Shown in pieces: positions 42,417 through 50,760 of a stretch of DNA of 64,000 bases. Every line of letters begins with the position of its first letter. The first letter of the stretch is position 1. The notes under the pieces were generated by a model. The model saw nothing but the letters and a program-made list of their open reading frames with translations, was not told where the DNA came from and did not search any database. The translations under genes and the position numbers were made by a program. Source of the DNA: Clostridia bacterium (GTDB taxonomy: Bacteria; Bacillota; Clostridia; Christensenellales; Aristaeellaceae); assembly GCA_017547805.1 (NCBI GenBank), contig JAFYOR010000028.1:102789-166788 (forward strand). The letters run 5' to 3'.

Positions 42417-45293
42417 ATGCATAAACCGTTATTTCAGATTCTTTCAGCCATGCTGCTGCTGTGCCTGCTCCTTCCGGGATGCGTCATGGCGGAGGAAGGC
42501 GCTGCACAGGTGTATATTGCCGTGGACAGCGGCACAAACCGTGCCATGCTGCCGCTGGCTGGTGTGCTGGCCTATCAGGCAGAGCAGAACGGAGCCGGCG
42601 TGCAGGTGATCGATCTGTTTGATCCCGCTGCTCCCGCCCTGTATACCAGCGGCAGCGGCGCTTCGCTTTCTGATGCGCTGAGCAGCTATGCAGGCAAAAA
42701 GCTCAATGAGAACCAGCAGAAGACGCACATCAGCACGTTCTGTGAAAGCTTCTTTGGCGAGTCCTTCTCCGCTTCCGGTCCGGCTGATGTATACGTTCTC
42801 TCCGGTTATGAGCGCGAGCTGATGACCTCCGGAAAATGGGATGAAAGCAAGAGTGCCTTTGCGCAAAAAGCGCTCAAAAACGCTTATTCCGCCGTCAGCA
42901 CCGCCATGGAAGCCAATCCGGAACTGAATATCCACTTTTTCTACTGCAACGTCAAGGAAAACACGCAGGATAAACTCGATGAAAAGCTGAAGGATTTTTA
43001 TGGCGATCGCGTAAACATGACCGTGCTGCCGGAAAATGCGGCCGTTCCTGATAGTATCGATCCTTCTGCGATCATGAGCGCGGTATTTGACAGCGTCAAA
43101 CACGTTGCCCAGTCTTCCTGCGACGTTCTTCCCGCCGACGGAATGGCCGCTTATCATTCCACCGGTACGCGCACGTGGCTGAGGATGGAGTTTAATTCGT
43201 CTCATGCGCCCTCAGCCGCGGAATTCATCCCGGACGGGGACGCGTCTTCCCCCATTCCCGCCTTCTGTGATACGATGGACCGCTTCTGGCTGCTGCTGCC
43301 CAAGGGAACACCCAGCGGCATCCTCTCCACGATGGACGAAGCAGGCGCAGCAAGCAATGCGCCGTACACCCTGACGGTGGCTTCCGAGCTTGAAAACGGC
43401 GTTCTGACGCTTTCAGGCGCGGATGGGCTGGCGTATACCCCCGGTCAGGCGCTGTCCCTGCCCAATGAAAACATCCAGCTTACCCTGACCATCGATCATC
43501 CGGGCTTTGAAACTGCCGCTCTCGTCCCCTCTCTTTCCTACGCCTTTAGCATCACGGACGAGAACGGAAATTCCACGAAACACATTACGCCGCTGTCCCT
43601 TACGCCGGATGAAACGCTGGCCAATACGTGGCATGCGGAGCTTCCCGCTCTGGCTATCGGCAGCGCCGGCGAACTCTGTGCGCTGTATTCGGTCTGGAAT
43701 CAGCCGCTGCCCGAGCAGGTTTATCCCTTCTCTGTCGGAAACCGCGCGCCCACGCTGCACGCGGACATTGCACAGCCGCTCAGCCTGACGGCATATTACG
43801 ACCTCCCCGGTATGGCATCCGTTCCGATGACGTTCGATCTGGCGCAGTACTTTACCGATTCGGACGTCAACGATCAGCTTTCTGCCGCAGCGCCTGAAAC
43901 ACACGAATCTTTCTATGATTATCAAACCCTCGGCACTTCGCTGGTCTACACCGCAAAAATGCCTTTGAGCGCCGATACGCCCGTGACCGAAATCACCGTG
44001 AACATGGAGGACAACCATTGCGCGCAGACACCGTGCCTGATTCATGTCACGCATCAATCCGTCATGGAACTTGTGGATGCGCTTCACATGGCGCTGCCCG
44101 AAGCGCTTAGCATGCCGGTCAACGAAAGCAGGCAATATGATCTGACGCTTTCTGCGCAGGCAATCTCCGCAGTCGATGAGGCATTCAGCGCGCTTTCCCT
44201 TCCTGCTTTGAAGGATGCGCTGCGCATCTATGTCAACGATGAGCTCAAGGAATTGACGCTTGCTGAGGATGGCAGCATCATGCTGAGCATCCCTGTCGCC
44301 GCGCCTTCTCAGGTAGGCGAGCAGGCGTTCACCGTTCGCGCTGAGCTGTCTTTCTTCCCCGAGGCAGTGCCTGTTTCGCTCCAGAAATTCTTCGCCGCGC
44401 CGCAGTTCACCATTCGCTTCATCAACAATCCGCCCCGTCTGGCAGAGAACGTCAGCGCCTCCCGGTCTGCGGATATCGATATCTCCGGCTTCCCGGGCAG
44501 CTACAAGGCCGTTCGTTTGGATGAAATCTTCGGCACAATCATTCCCGTCAGCCTGTTCGCCAATGACGAAAACGAAACACTGACCTATCAGTTGAAAGCG
44601 CCGAAGAACCTTGCTCTCGTGTATGGGCTTTCGGATGTGCAGGATTCAGGTCAGACGTTCCTCTATTCCTTCACCAGCAATGACGCAGCTGCCGCCCAGC
44701 CGCTCAACATCGAATTCCTTGCGCCGGGCAAAGCGACCATTGAACTGAAAGTCATCGACAGCGGAAACAATGAACTGACCGTATACTATTTTGCCACGCT
44801 TCATTCCGTTTTCTCGCGGATTCTTCTGATTATCGTCATCGTCGTGCTTCTCCTCGCTGCCGCTGCCGCCGCAACGCTGCTGATTCTCAAGCGGATGCGT
44901 CCCTCCTTTGAGGGCGCCTGCGCGGACATCAGCCTCCTGCGTGCCCAGAGCGATGACAAATGGTTTAATCCGCAGACGTATATCACCCTCCCGCTTTCCG
45001 GCTACGAAAAGAATCCTGTCACGCTAATGACGCTGCTCACTGCCGGCGGCCTGCTTCCTCCCAGAGACTGTGAAGCCGACGTGCTGACCCACATCGTCTT
45101 TGCTCCCGAAAAGGACGGTTCTTTCCGCGTCAGCTGCTCCGGTTCTGCGGCAAAGGACGCTGCAGCGCTGCTCATCAACGGCAGATCTCTTGACGAAACG
45201 CGCGTCTGCTTCTGCGGCGATCAGGAACTGACCATCCGCTTCACGGATTCTTCCACCAATGAAATGCTCTTTATCCGCATGTATAGAAGATAA
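42417..45293 (+). CDS. Secreted single-pass ectodomain protein (958 residues), partner-like to the vWA protein
   Basis: A signal peptide (MHKPLFQILSAMLLLCLLLPGCVMA) has a lipobox-like LPGC and also a signal-peptidase I site (VMA/EE). Near its mature start, YIAVDSGTNRAM looks like a degenerate vWA first strand lacking the full MIDAS. Beta-rich repeats with cadherin-like stretches (YFTDSDVNDQL, LFANDENETLTYQL) fill residues ~330-795. A membrane helix (about 801-825) leads to a ~130-residue cytosolic domain. Domain order matches the first gene of the operon (signal peptide, ectodomain, one span, cytosolic domain) but it lacks the Gly/Phe tail. AGAGG lies nine bases before the ATG. Confidence 0.82.
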   Translation: MHKPLFQILSAMLLLCLLLPGCVMAEEGAAQVYIAVDSGTNRAMLPLAGVLAYQAEQNGAGVQVIDLFDPAAPALYTSGSGASLSDALSSYAGKKLNENQQKTHISTFCESFFGESFSASGPADVYVLSGYERELMTSGKWDESKSAFAQKALKNAYSAVSTAMEANPELNIHFFYCNVKENTQDKLDEKLKDFYGDRVNMTVLPENAAVPDSIDPSAIMSAVFDSVKHVAQSSCDVLPADGMAAYHSTGTRTWLRMEFNSSHAPSAAEFIPDGDASSPIPAFCDTMDRFWLLLPKGTPSGILSTMDEAGAASNAPYTLTVASELENGVLTLSGADGLAYTPGQALSLPNENIQLTLTIDHPGFETAALVPSLSYAFSITDENGNSTKHITPLSLTPDETLANTWHAELPALAIGSAGELCALYSVWNQPLPEQVYPFSVGNRAPTLHADIAQPLSLTAYYDLPGMASVPMTFDLAQYFTDSDVNDQLSAAAPETHESFYDYQTLGTSLVYTAKMPLSADTPVTEITVNMEDNHCAQTPCLIHVTHQSVMELVDALHMALPEALSMPVNESRQYDLTLSAQAISAVDEAFSALSLPALKDALRIYVNDELKELTLAEDGSIMLSIPVAAPSQVGEQAFTVRAELSFFPEAVPVSLQKFFAAPQFTIRFINNPPRLAENVSASRSADIDISGFPGSYKAVRLDEIFGTIIPVSLFANDENETLTYQLKAPKNLALVYGLSDVQDSGQTFLYSFTSNDAAAAQPLNIEFLAPGKATIELKVIDSGNNELTVYYFATLHSVFSRILLIIVIVVLLLAAAAAATLLILKRMRPSFEGACADISLLRAQSDDKWFNPQTYITLPLSGYEKNPVTLMTLLTAGGLLPPRDCEADVLTHIVFAPEKDGSFRVSCSGSAAKDAAALLINGRSLDETRVCFCGDQELTIRFTDSSTNEMLFIRMYRR

Positions 45294-45305
45294 GAGGTGA
45301 ATGAC

Positions 45306-46796
45306 ATGTCTCAATTCAACAACGGCAACTTCGATGATCCTTTCTCCGGTGGCAGCAGCGGCGGCTTCGGCGGCGGTAGCGGCAGCTTCGGCGGAGGCAG
45401 CGACTTTAGCGGCGGAAATCATTTTTCCAACGCTTTTGATCAGACCACCTATGCCGGTCCGCCGACAAGAAAGCGCTACGGTCTTCACTGGTTACAGACG
45501 CTGTTCGTCTTTGGCTTTGCAATCGGCGCCTGCCTGCTGCTGAAGGGAACGCTTGATATCCGCTATGCTGCAAACCCGACGCTTACGCCCCATCTTGTTC
45601 CCTTCAACGCGCTTTTCTTTGGCGTTCTCGCTGCGGTGATTCTCCTGACGGTCTTCTTTGTTGAGGTCTTTACCTCGGCCATGACGCCCCACTTCAGCCG
45701 CAAGCTTCAGCTGCTTGTCGTCGTGATCGCCGTTGCGCTTTGTTCCCTGATCGGCGCGCTAACCGAGCTGTTCTACGTCAACTACTACGTCGCGCCGCAG
45801 CTTGTGCCCACGCCGATACCCGTCGCCACCCCGACGCCGGGACCGACAGCCACGCCTTCGCCCACGCCTGTTCCCAGCAACGAGCTGATCGTCTTCGCGC
45901 TGGACAAGAGCGGCTCCATGTCCGGCGATAAAGACAAACAGGCTGTTGCTGCGCTCAATACGGTTATCCAGAAAATGTCCTCCACGACCAAGGTTGGTCT
46001 TATCGTCTTTGACGACGAGATTCTTACCACCGTCCCCATCGCTGAGAACACGGCAGCGCAGCGCAGCAAGCTCTCCGCTGCAATCGCTACGCCCATCTCC
46101 GGCTTGACCGACTTCCCCAATGTCATGGATGCAGCGCTTCCGATGTTCTCCAAGGTTTCCATTCCGGCCAATACGGATGCGAAGCTCGTCTTCGTCACGG
46201 ATGGTTCCGGCGGATCGGTGGACAAATACGTAGCGCAGTGCAAACAGATGGGCATTCAGGTTTCCTGCGTGCTGATCGGCAATATCGCCATGCAAGACCT
46301 GAACAAAATCATCAAAGAGACCGGCGGTATGCTTGTCACGGCAAAGAACCCCACGGATATCCTGAACGTGACGCAGTCCATCGTTCTGCAGAACACGCCG
46401 GTGCCCACGCCCACGCCTTTCCTGGGTACGCCGACTCCTACACCGATTCCCAAGATCGGCAACATGATGTACACCACCCCTGATTCCGACGCTTATCTTG
46501 CCGCGGCGCTTATCCTCTTCGGCCTGATCATCGGCGTCTCCGTTACGCTCATGCTCAGCCTGCATGGACAGCTTCGCCTGCAGCTCTTCCTCTCTCCGCT
46601 GACAGGTCTGCTTGTGCTTCTGTCGATCCGCAATGGCTGGGTCGCGCCCGATGAGTACTGTATGCTCTTCTCGCTGTTCGGTCTGCTGCTGATGCGCCGC
46701 AACTCCGCCTATGGCTCCGGCAGCACACCCAGCCGCCCTGCCGGAAACAGCCAGAACGCCTTCCCCAGCTCTTCCGGCAGCGACTGGACGTTCTAA
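45306..46796 (+). CDS. Polytopic membrane protein with extracellular vWA domain
   Basis: A 496-residue protein. A cytosolic Gly/Ser/Phe-rich N-terminus (residues 3-43, GGFGGGSGSFGGGS-like) precedes three membrane spans (about 60-160). A Thr/Pro linker (about 173-195) leads to a vWA domain with MIDAS DKSGS (200-204), FPNVMDA (TxxD-like position) and LVFVTDGSGG. A second Thr/Pro linker (about 365-384) returns to three C-terminal spans and a Ser-rich cytosolic tail ending SDWTF. Counting spans places the vWA domain outside. Start at 45306 chosen for AAGAGGTGA upstream; 45297 GTG lies inside that site. Confidence 0.85.
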   Translation: MSQFNNGNFDDPFSGGSSGGFGGGSGSFGGGSDFSGGNHFSNAFDQTTYAGPPTRKRYGLHWLQTLFVFGFAIGACLLLKGTLDIRYAANPTLTPHLVPFNALFFGVLAAVILLTVFFVEVFTSAMTPHFSRKLQLLVVVIAVALCSLIGALTELFYVNYYVAPQLVPTPIPVATPTPGPTATPSPTPVPSNELIVFALDKSGSMSGDKDKQAVAALNTVIQKMSSTTKVGLIVFDDEILTTVPIAENTAAQRSKLSAAIATPISGLTDFPNVMDAALPMFSKVSIPANTDAKLVFVTDGSGGSVDKYVAQCKQMGIQVSCVLIGNIAMQDLNKIIKETGGMLVTAKNPTDILNVTQSIVLQNTPVPTPTPFLGTPTPTPIPKIGNMMYTTPDSDAYLAAALILFGLIIGVSVTLMLSLHGQLRLQLFLSPLTGLLVLLSIRNGWVAPDEYCMLFSLFGLLLMRRNSAYGSGSTPSRPAGNSQNAFPSSSGSDWTF

Positions 46797-46895
46797 TCAC
46801 CTCATTTGCATCAAAGGGGCGGAATCGTTCTTTTCGATTTCTGCCCCTTCCTTTCACAAATGAACACCATTGTTCAAGATCAGGAGTGATTCGAC
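46797..46895 (+). other. Intra-operon gap with hairpin
   Basis: AAGGGGCGGAATCG pairs with CGATTTCTGCCCCTT (about 46815-46853) around a TTCTTTT loop. No clean T-run follows. The next gene's AGGAG ribosome site lies just beyond, so it may be a processing or attenuating element. Confidence 0.55.
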
Positions 46896-48767
46896 ATGGC
46901 CAAGAAATCTCAGGGCGGACCGGATCAAACGCCGAATTTCGGCAATCCGTTTGCCTCCAATCCTGTCAACGCTTTCGGTTCTTCCGATCCTTTCACTTCC
47001 GACGACCCCTTCAGCGCGCCTGCCGGCGCCCCGCCCCGCGCCCAGCGCGCCAATGACGCCTATGGCGGCCCTTTTGCCGATGATTCGGACGGATTTGGCA
47101 GCGGCGGCGGCTACGGCGGTCATAGCGGCGGCCCCAACCGCACACTGCTGCTCCTGCTGATCTGCGTTGGACTTCCGCTTCTCATCTCCGCGCTGCTGTA
47201 TATCACCAGCCCGAAAGATATCCCGCCGGAGCTCGTGCCGACGCTTGACACCGGCACCATCACCTCCACCGTTACGTCACAGGCCGATGGCAACTACCAT
47301 GTCCTGCTCACGCACAACATGACCGATCTGGATCCGCAGCAGGTGTATGTTGCCGGCTTCATGATGGCGCCGCAGGGCGAAACGCTGGTCGCCGTCAACG
47401 AGCCGGAGTTCATCCGCAATGTGACCTCCCATACAGCCAGCGCGCAGCTGCTGATCACGCGCCCGGGCACGTATCAGATTGCGTTCTACTCCTATTCGCT
47501 GCTTCACACCGCGCCGGCCATTACCGCCACGCAGGTGCTGACGATTGGCGATGGTTCCGCACAGCCGGTTCAGCCGGATGAGACGAGCATCATCGTCATC
47601 ACGCCTTCGCCGTCTCCCACGCCGACGCCCACGCCCAGTCCGACGCCTTCTCCCAGCCCGACGCCGTACGTGCCGAATGTAACGCCCACGCCGACGCCCG
47701 TGCCGCTGAAGACGACGCCTTCTTCCGATCTGTTCAAGCTCTACGATATCAATACGAGGTACTACTATCAGACGCTGACAGACAAGCAGAAGCAGACATA
47801 TTCGGAAATGTACGACGGCATCGCCAATTTCTCCAAGAACATTACCCTTACCCCCTGCAGCGAGGCGGATTACAAGCTGGCATACGCTGTGCTGAAGTAC
47901 GATACGCCGGAACTCTTCCATTGGGACTATGAAGACGATACCGTGTATTATACGACCGACATCAGCGGAATGCGCATCGCAATGAAGCCCTCGCTCTATA
48001 CCTATTCGCAGACGGACTTCCGCACGAAGCTCAATCAGATCATCAGCGAAATCAAGTCCGTTGCTGCACGCTGCGGCAGCGGCGCAAGCGATTATCAGAT
48101 CGAGCTGGCGCTTTACGAGCATGTCATCAATTCCTGTTATTACGACAAGGTACTGCCGCATTGCTCGTATGCGGACTCTGTATACCTGTACGAGTACGCC
48201 AAGTGTACCGGCTACGCCAACGCGCTGAACCTCGCGCTGCGCATCTGCGGCATCCCCTGCGCCAGCGTCATCGGCAACACCTATGACAACGGCGTCATCG
48301 CACCGACGTCGCACATGTGGAGCGTGGTCAAGATCGGCGGAAAGTGGTATGGCTGCGACGCCACATGGGACGAGATGGACGAACTGCCTGTATCTCACAA
48401 GTATTTCAACATCAACGATTCTTTGATGTACAAGGCTCGTACCATCGCCGAGGAATATGACCTGCCCGCCCCTCCGAGGTGTACCAGTCTGGATGCCAAC
48501 TACGTCCGCAAGGAGCAGGTATACGTTACCGCCGGCTCCGACGTTCATGCCATCGTCGCCAGAAGTATGGCGAATACCATCGATAACGGCGGCGGAATTC
48601 TGGAGCTGCTGTTCGAGAGCGGCGCCGACTTCAATACTGCCCGTATCCAGCTTGGTAATTCCAAGATCTACAACCAGGTTAAGAAGTATACGAGCAGGGG
48701 ATTCAAGTTTACATACCTGTGTCCCGCTGCCGAAGTCAACCACATTTATCTCGAACTCAAACGCTGA
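46896..48767 (+). CDS. Membrane-anchored extracellular transglutaminase-like protein
   Basis: A 623-residue protein with a cytosolic, Gly/Phe/Pro/Asp-rich N-terminus (about 7-83, FGNPFASNPVNAFGSSDPF...DGFGSGGGYGG), one membrane helix (about 86-106), a beta domain, and a Thr/Pro/Ser linker (about 238-268) typical of wall-spanning stalks. The C-terminal papain-like transglutaminase domain has the catalytic triad Cys437 (KCTGYANALN), His473 (TSHMW) and Asp488 (GCDATWD). Such bacterial domains act as proteases, transamidases or peptidoglycan amidases. Last gene of the operon, followed by a strong terminator. Confidence 0.88.
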   Translation: MAKKSQGGPDQTPNFGNPFASNPVNAFGSSDPFTSDDPFSAPAGAPPRAQRANDAYGGPFADDSDGFGSGGGYGGHSGGPNRTLLLLLICVGLPLLISALLYITSPKDIPPELVPTLDTGTITSTVTSQADGNYHVLLTHNMTDLDPQQVYVAGFMMAPQGETLVAVNEPEFIRNVTSHTASAQLLITRPGTYQIAFYSYSLLHTAPAITATQVLTIGDGSAQPVQPDETSIIVITPSPSPTPTPTPSPTPSPSPTPYVPNVTPTPTPVPLKTTPSSDLFKLYDINTRYYYQTLTDKQKQTYSEMYDGIANFSKNITLTPCSEADYKLAYAVLKYDTPELFHWDYEDDTVYYTTDISGMRIAMKPSLYTYSQTDFRTKLNQIISEIKSVAARCGSGASDYQIELALYEHVINSCYYDKVLPHCSYADSVYLYEYAKCTGYANALNLALRICGIPCASVIGNTYDNGVIAPTSHMWSVVKIGGKWYGCDATWDEMDELPVSHKYFNINDSLMYKARTIAEEYDLPAPPRCTSLDANYVRKEQVYVTAGSDVHAIVARSMANTIDNGGGILELLFESGADFNTARIQLGNSKIYNQVKKYTSRGFKFTYLCPAAEVNHIYLELKR

Positions 48768-48788
48768 TTATTCTATCGGACATCGGCC

Positions 48789-48824
48789 AGAAAACCCGGA
48801 CAGCAAAAGCTGTCCGGGTTTTCT
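48789..48824. terminator. Terminator of the vWA/tubulin-like operon
   Basis: Perfect 16-bp stem (48789-48804 with 48809-48824), AAAA loop, GGGTTTTCT at its 3' side; usable in both directions. Confidence 0.92.
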
Positions 48825-48835
48825 GCTACCATACG

Positions 48836-48862
48836 AAAAAGGCGGAGAATCTCCGCCTTTTT
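48836..48862 (-). terminator. Terminator of the namZ operon
   Basis: GGCGGAGA/TCTCCGCC stem flanked by five A and five T, just past the namZ stop on the minus strand. Confidence 0.88.
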
Positions 48863-48881
48863 GCCATATCGTTTTGCTCCA

Positions 48882-50021
48882 TCAGTCGTAGAGCCAGTAT
48901 GCCTTGCTCATCTCCTGCCAGGCAAGGATCTTTTCCCGATGCGCGTCAATCAGTTCCTGCGCGGAAAGCTTTCCAAGCCGGTAATCATCCGTACCGAGAA
49001 TCTTATCGATCGTCTTGTACTCGGCATCTTCAATGCCCGTCCAGACAAGTTCATCGGGATACATTTCCCGGATGGTATTAAGCAGATACAATCCCGCAGC
49101 GAAGGTATCCGCCTTCGCGTAATCGGTGATGTGCACCTGCACGCCGCAGCACTGCTGCCCCTGATGCTTGCTGAACTGCGGGGTGAAATACGCCGGACGA
49201 TAATGCACGCCGGGAAGACCAAGGGCGTTCATCCGCTGCGAGAGCTTTACTGCATCGATATACGGCGCGCCGATATACTCAAACGGAAGTACGGTACCGC
49301 GTCCTTCGGAAACGTTGGTGCCTTCAAAGACGCAGGTACCGATATAGATATATGCCGCGTGCAGCGTCGCGCAGTTCGGGCTCGGCGGAACGAAGGAAAG
49401 GCCCGTATCCTCATAGCGCATGCTGCGCTTCCAGCCTGTAAGCGGGGCGACATACAGTTCAAGGTCGAGTTTCAGGTACTCCTTTACCCAACGCGCGTAT
49501 TCGCCCATCGTCAGGCCATAGCGCGTCGGGATGGCATACTCGCCGACAAAGGACTTGACCCGTTCGTCAAGCAGCGTGCCGGCAACAATCTCGCCGCCCT
49601 GCGGATTGGGTCTGTCCAGCACAACGACAGGTTTGCCCGCACGCGCGCAGTCCTCCATCGCAAAGGACAGCGAATACATATACGTATAAAACCGCGCGCC
49701 GACATCCTGAATATCAAACAGGAAGACGTCAAAGCTGCTAAGCATCTCCTCGCTCAGGTGATGGGACTTACCGTACACGCTGTATACCATCACGCCGGTG
49801 AGCGGATCAGTCATGGACTCGATATGCGCGCCGGCCTGCACGTCGCCGCGCACGCCATGCTCGCAGGCAAACAGCGCAGTCAGGTTGTAGTTTTCATGCA
49901 GAATATCGATCGTCGAGCGCAGGTTCACATCAACGCCCGTAGGGTTGGTCATCAGGCCAAGACGCTTGCCCTTGAGCACGTCGTGCACCAGATGCAAATT
50001 GTCAACACCGGTTCTGACCAC
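48882..50021 (-). CDS. namZ: Exo-beta-N-acetylmuramidase, NamZ family (DUF1343, GH171)
   Basis: A 379-residue member of the DUF1343 family, whose characterised member (Bacillus NamZ/YbbC) releases MurNAc from muropeptide ends. Visible signatures: GLMTNPTGVD (about 21-30), ALFACEHGVRGD with the conserved Glu/His (about 50-61), PVVVLDRPNPQGG (about 131-143), TRYGLTMGEYA and the SFVPPSPNCATLHAAYIY block (about 208-225). No signal peptide is present, whereas Bacillus NamZ is secreted. It starts with GTG at 50021 behind AGGAGGG. Last gene of a four-gene minus-strand operon; functionally it complements NagZ. Confidence 0.93.
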   Translation of the reverse strand: MVRTGVDNLHLVHDVLKGKRLGLMTNPTGVDVNLRSTIDILHENYNLTALFACEHGVRGDVQAGAHIESMTDPLTGVMVYSVYGKSHHLSEEMLSSFDVFLFDIQDVGARFYTYMYSLSFAMEDCARAGKPVVVLDRPNPQGGEIVAGTLLDERVKSFVGEYAIPTRYGLTMGEYARWVKEYLKLDLELYVAPLTGWKRSMRYEDTGLSFVPPSPNCATLHAAYIYIGTCVFEGTNVSEGRGTVLPFEYIGAPYIDAVKLSQRMNALGLPGVHYRPAYFTPQFSKHQGQQCCGVQVHITDYAKADTFAAGLYLLNTIREMYPDELVWTGIEDAEYKTIDKILGTDDYRLGKLSAQELIDAHREKILAWQEMSKAYWLYD

Positions 50022-50034
50022 GCTTCTTCCCTCC

Positions 50035-50730
50035 TCAGGTTTCCATAATCACACGCTTGGCATATTCATCAATGCCAAACGCCGTGCCGTATTCCTTCTT
50101 GATCAGCGCGCCGCGCATGCGTGCGAGGCCTTCATAATACTGAAGATACTTAAAGTCCCTGCTGTTTTCCGTCAGCCAGAGCTTCTTGACCGCTTCTTTC
50201 CACAACGGGAAGGCTTCGGTCACGTCAAAATACGCGTACGGAACAAATCCCTCGCTGTCCTCCCAGTTTTCTGCATAGAGGAAGCGGCGGATCGGCGCAG
50301 GCGGCAGCGGACGCTCAAATGTACGCAGGGACGCAAAGAAGATTGCGTCCGTCGTCAGCTTGCTGGCGGCAATGTGATCCTTATGCATGGAATTCTTCCA
50401 GTGATACAGGACGGTGGACACCTCGTATTCGCGCATGATGTCAGCGATCTTAATCGCCAGCTCCTGCGAATACTCCAGCTCGCCATCCGGCGTATCCAGC
50501 ACGATACTCTTGCCGCCGAGCATTTCCGCAAACTGACCGGCGCACTCAATATTGTACTGGCGGAAGCTCTCCTGCGTAAAGCCCGCGGGCGTTCCGCGCT
50601 CGCCGGCGGTCAGGTCAAGGGTGATGATCCTGTCGCCCTGCTGCGCATGACGCGCAAGGAGCATGCCGCTGGTAAGCTGCGCATCGCCGGTATGCGCGCC
50701 GACTGCCATGATCGTTTTGGCCATATTCAT
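50035..50730 (-). CDS. PIG-L/LmbE-type deacetylase with altered active-site motif
   Basis: A 231-residue zinc-dependent deacetylase-fold protein acting on N-acetylglucosamine-like groups. The usual AHPDDE motif reads AHTGDA (residues ~12-17): the zinc-binding His and second Asp are kept, but the Asp that serves as general base is Gly. The distal zinc ligand region HKDHIAASK (about 115-123) is intact. It may use another base, have a different substrate or be non-catalytic. It lies 13 bases upstream of namZ, so a muramyl/GlcNAc substrate is plausible. Two possible ATGs at 50730 and 50724 share one AAAGGA site. Confidence 0.85.
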   Translation of the reverse strand: MNMAKTIMAVGAHTGDAQLTSGMLLARHAQQGDRIITLDLTAGERGTPAGFTQESFRQYNIECAGQFAEMLGGKSIVLDTPDGELEYSQELAIKIADIMREYEVSTVLYHWKNSMHKDHIAASKLTTDAIFFASLRTFERPLPPAPIRRFLYAENWEDSEGFVPYAYFDVTEAFPLWKEAVKKLWLTENSRDFKYLQYYEGLARMRGALIKKEYGTAFGIDEYAKRVIMET

Positions 50731-50760
50731 TCCATCCTTTCGTGAAATCCGGAGTTTCGC

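Noticed and set aside
45301-45543. Alternative ATG at 45301 for the polytopic vWA protein
   Set aside because: It is in another frame and gives an 80-residue Ser/Ala-rich product; the ATG at 45306 in the long frame fits the ribosome site.
23324-48767. Tellurite-resistance/TerY or type VII secretion cluster
   Set aside because: vWA domains alone suggested it, but no TerD/TerC, FtsK/EccC-type ATPase or WXG100 proteins are present.
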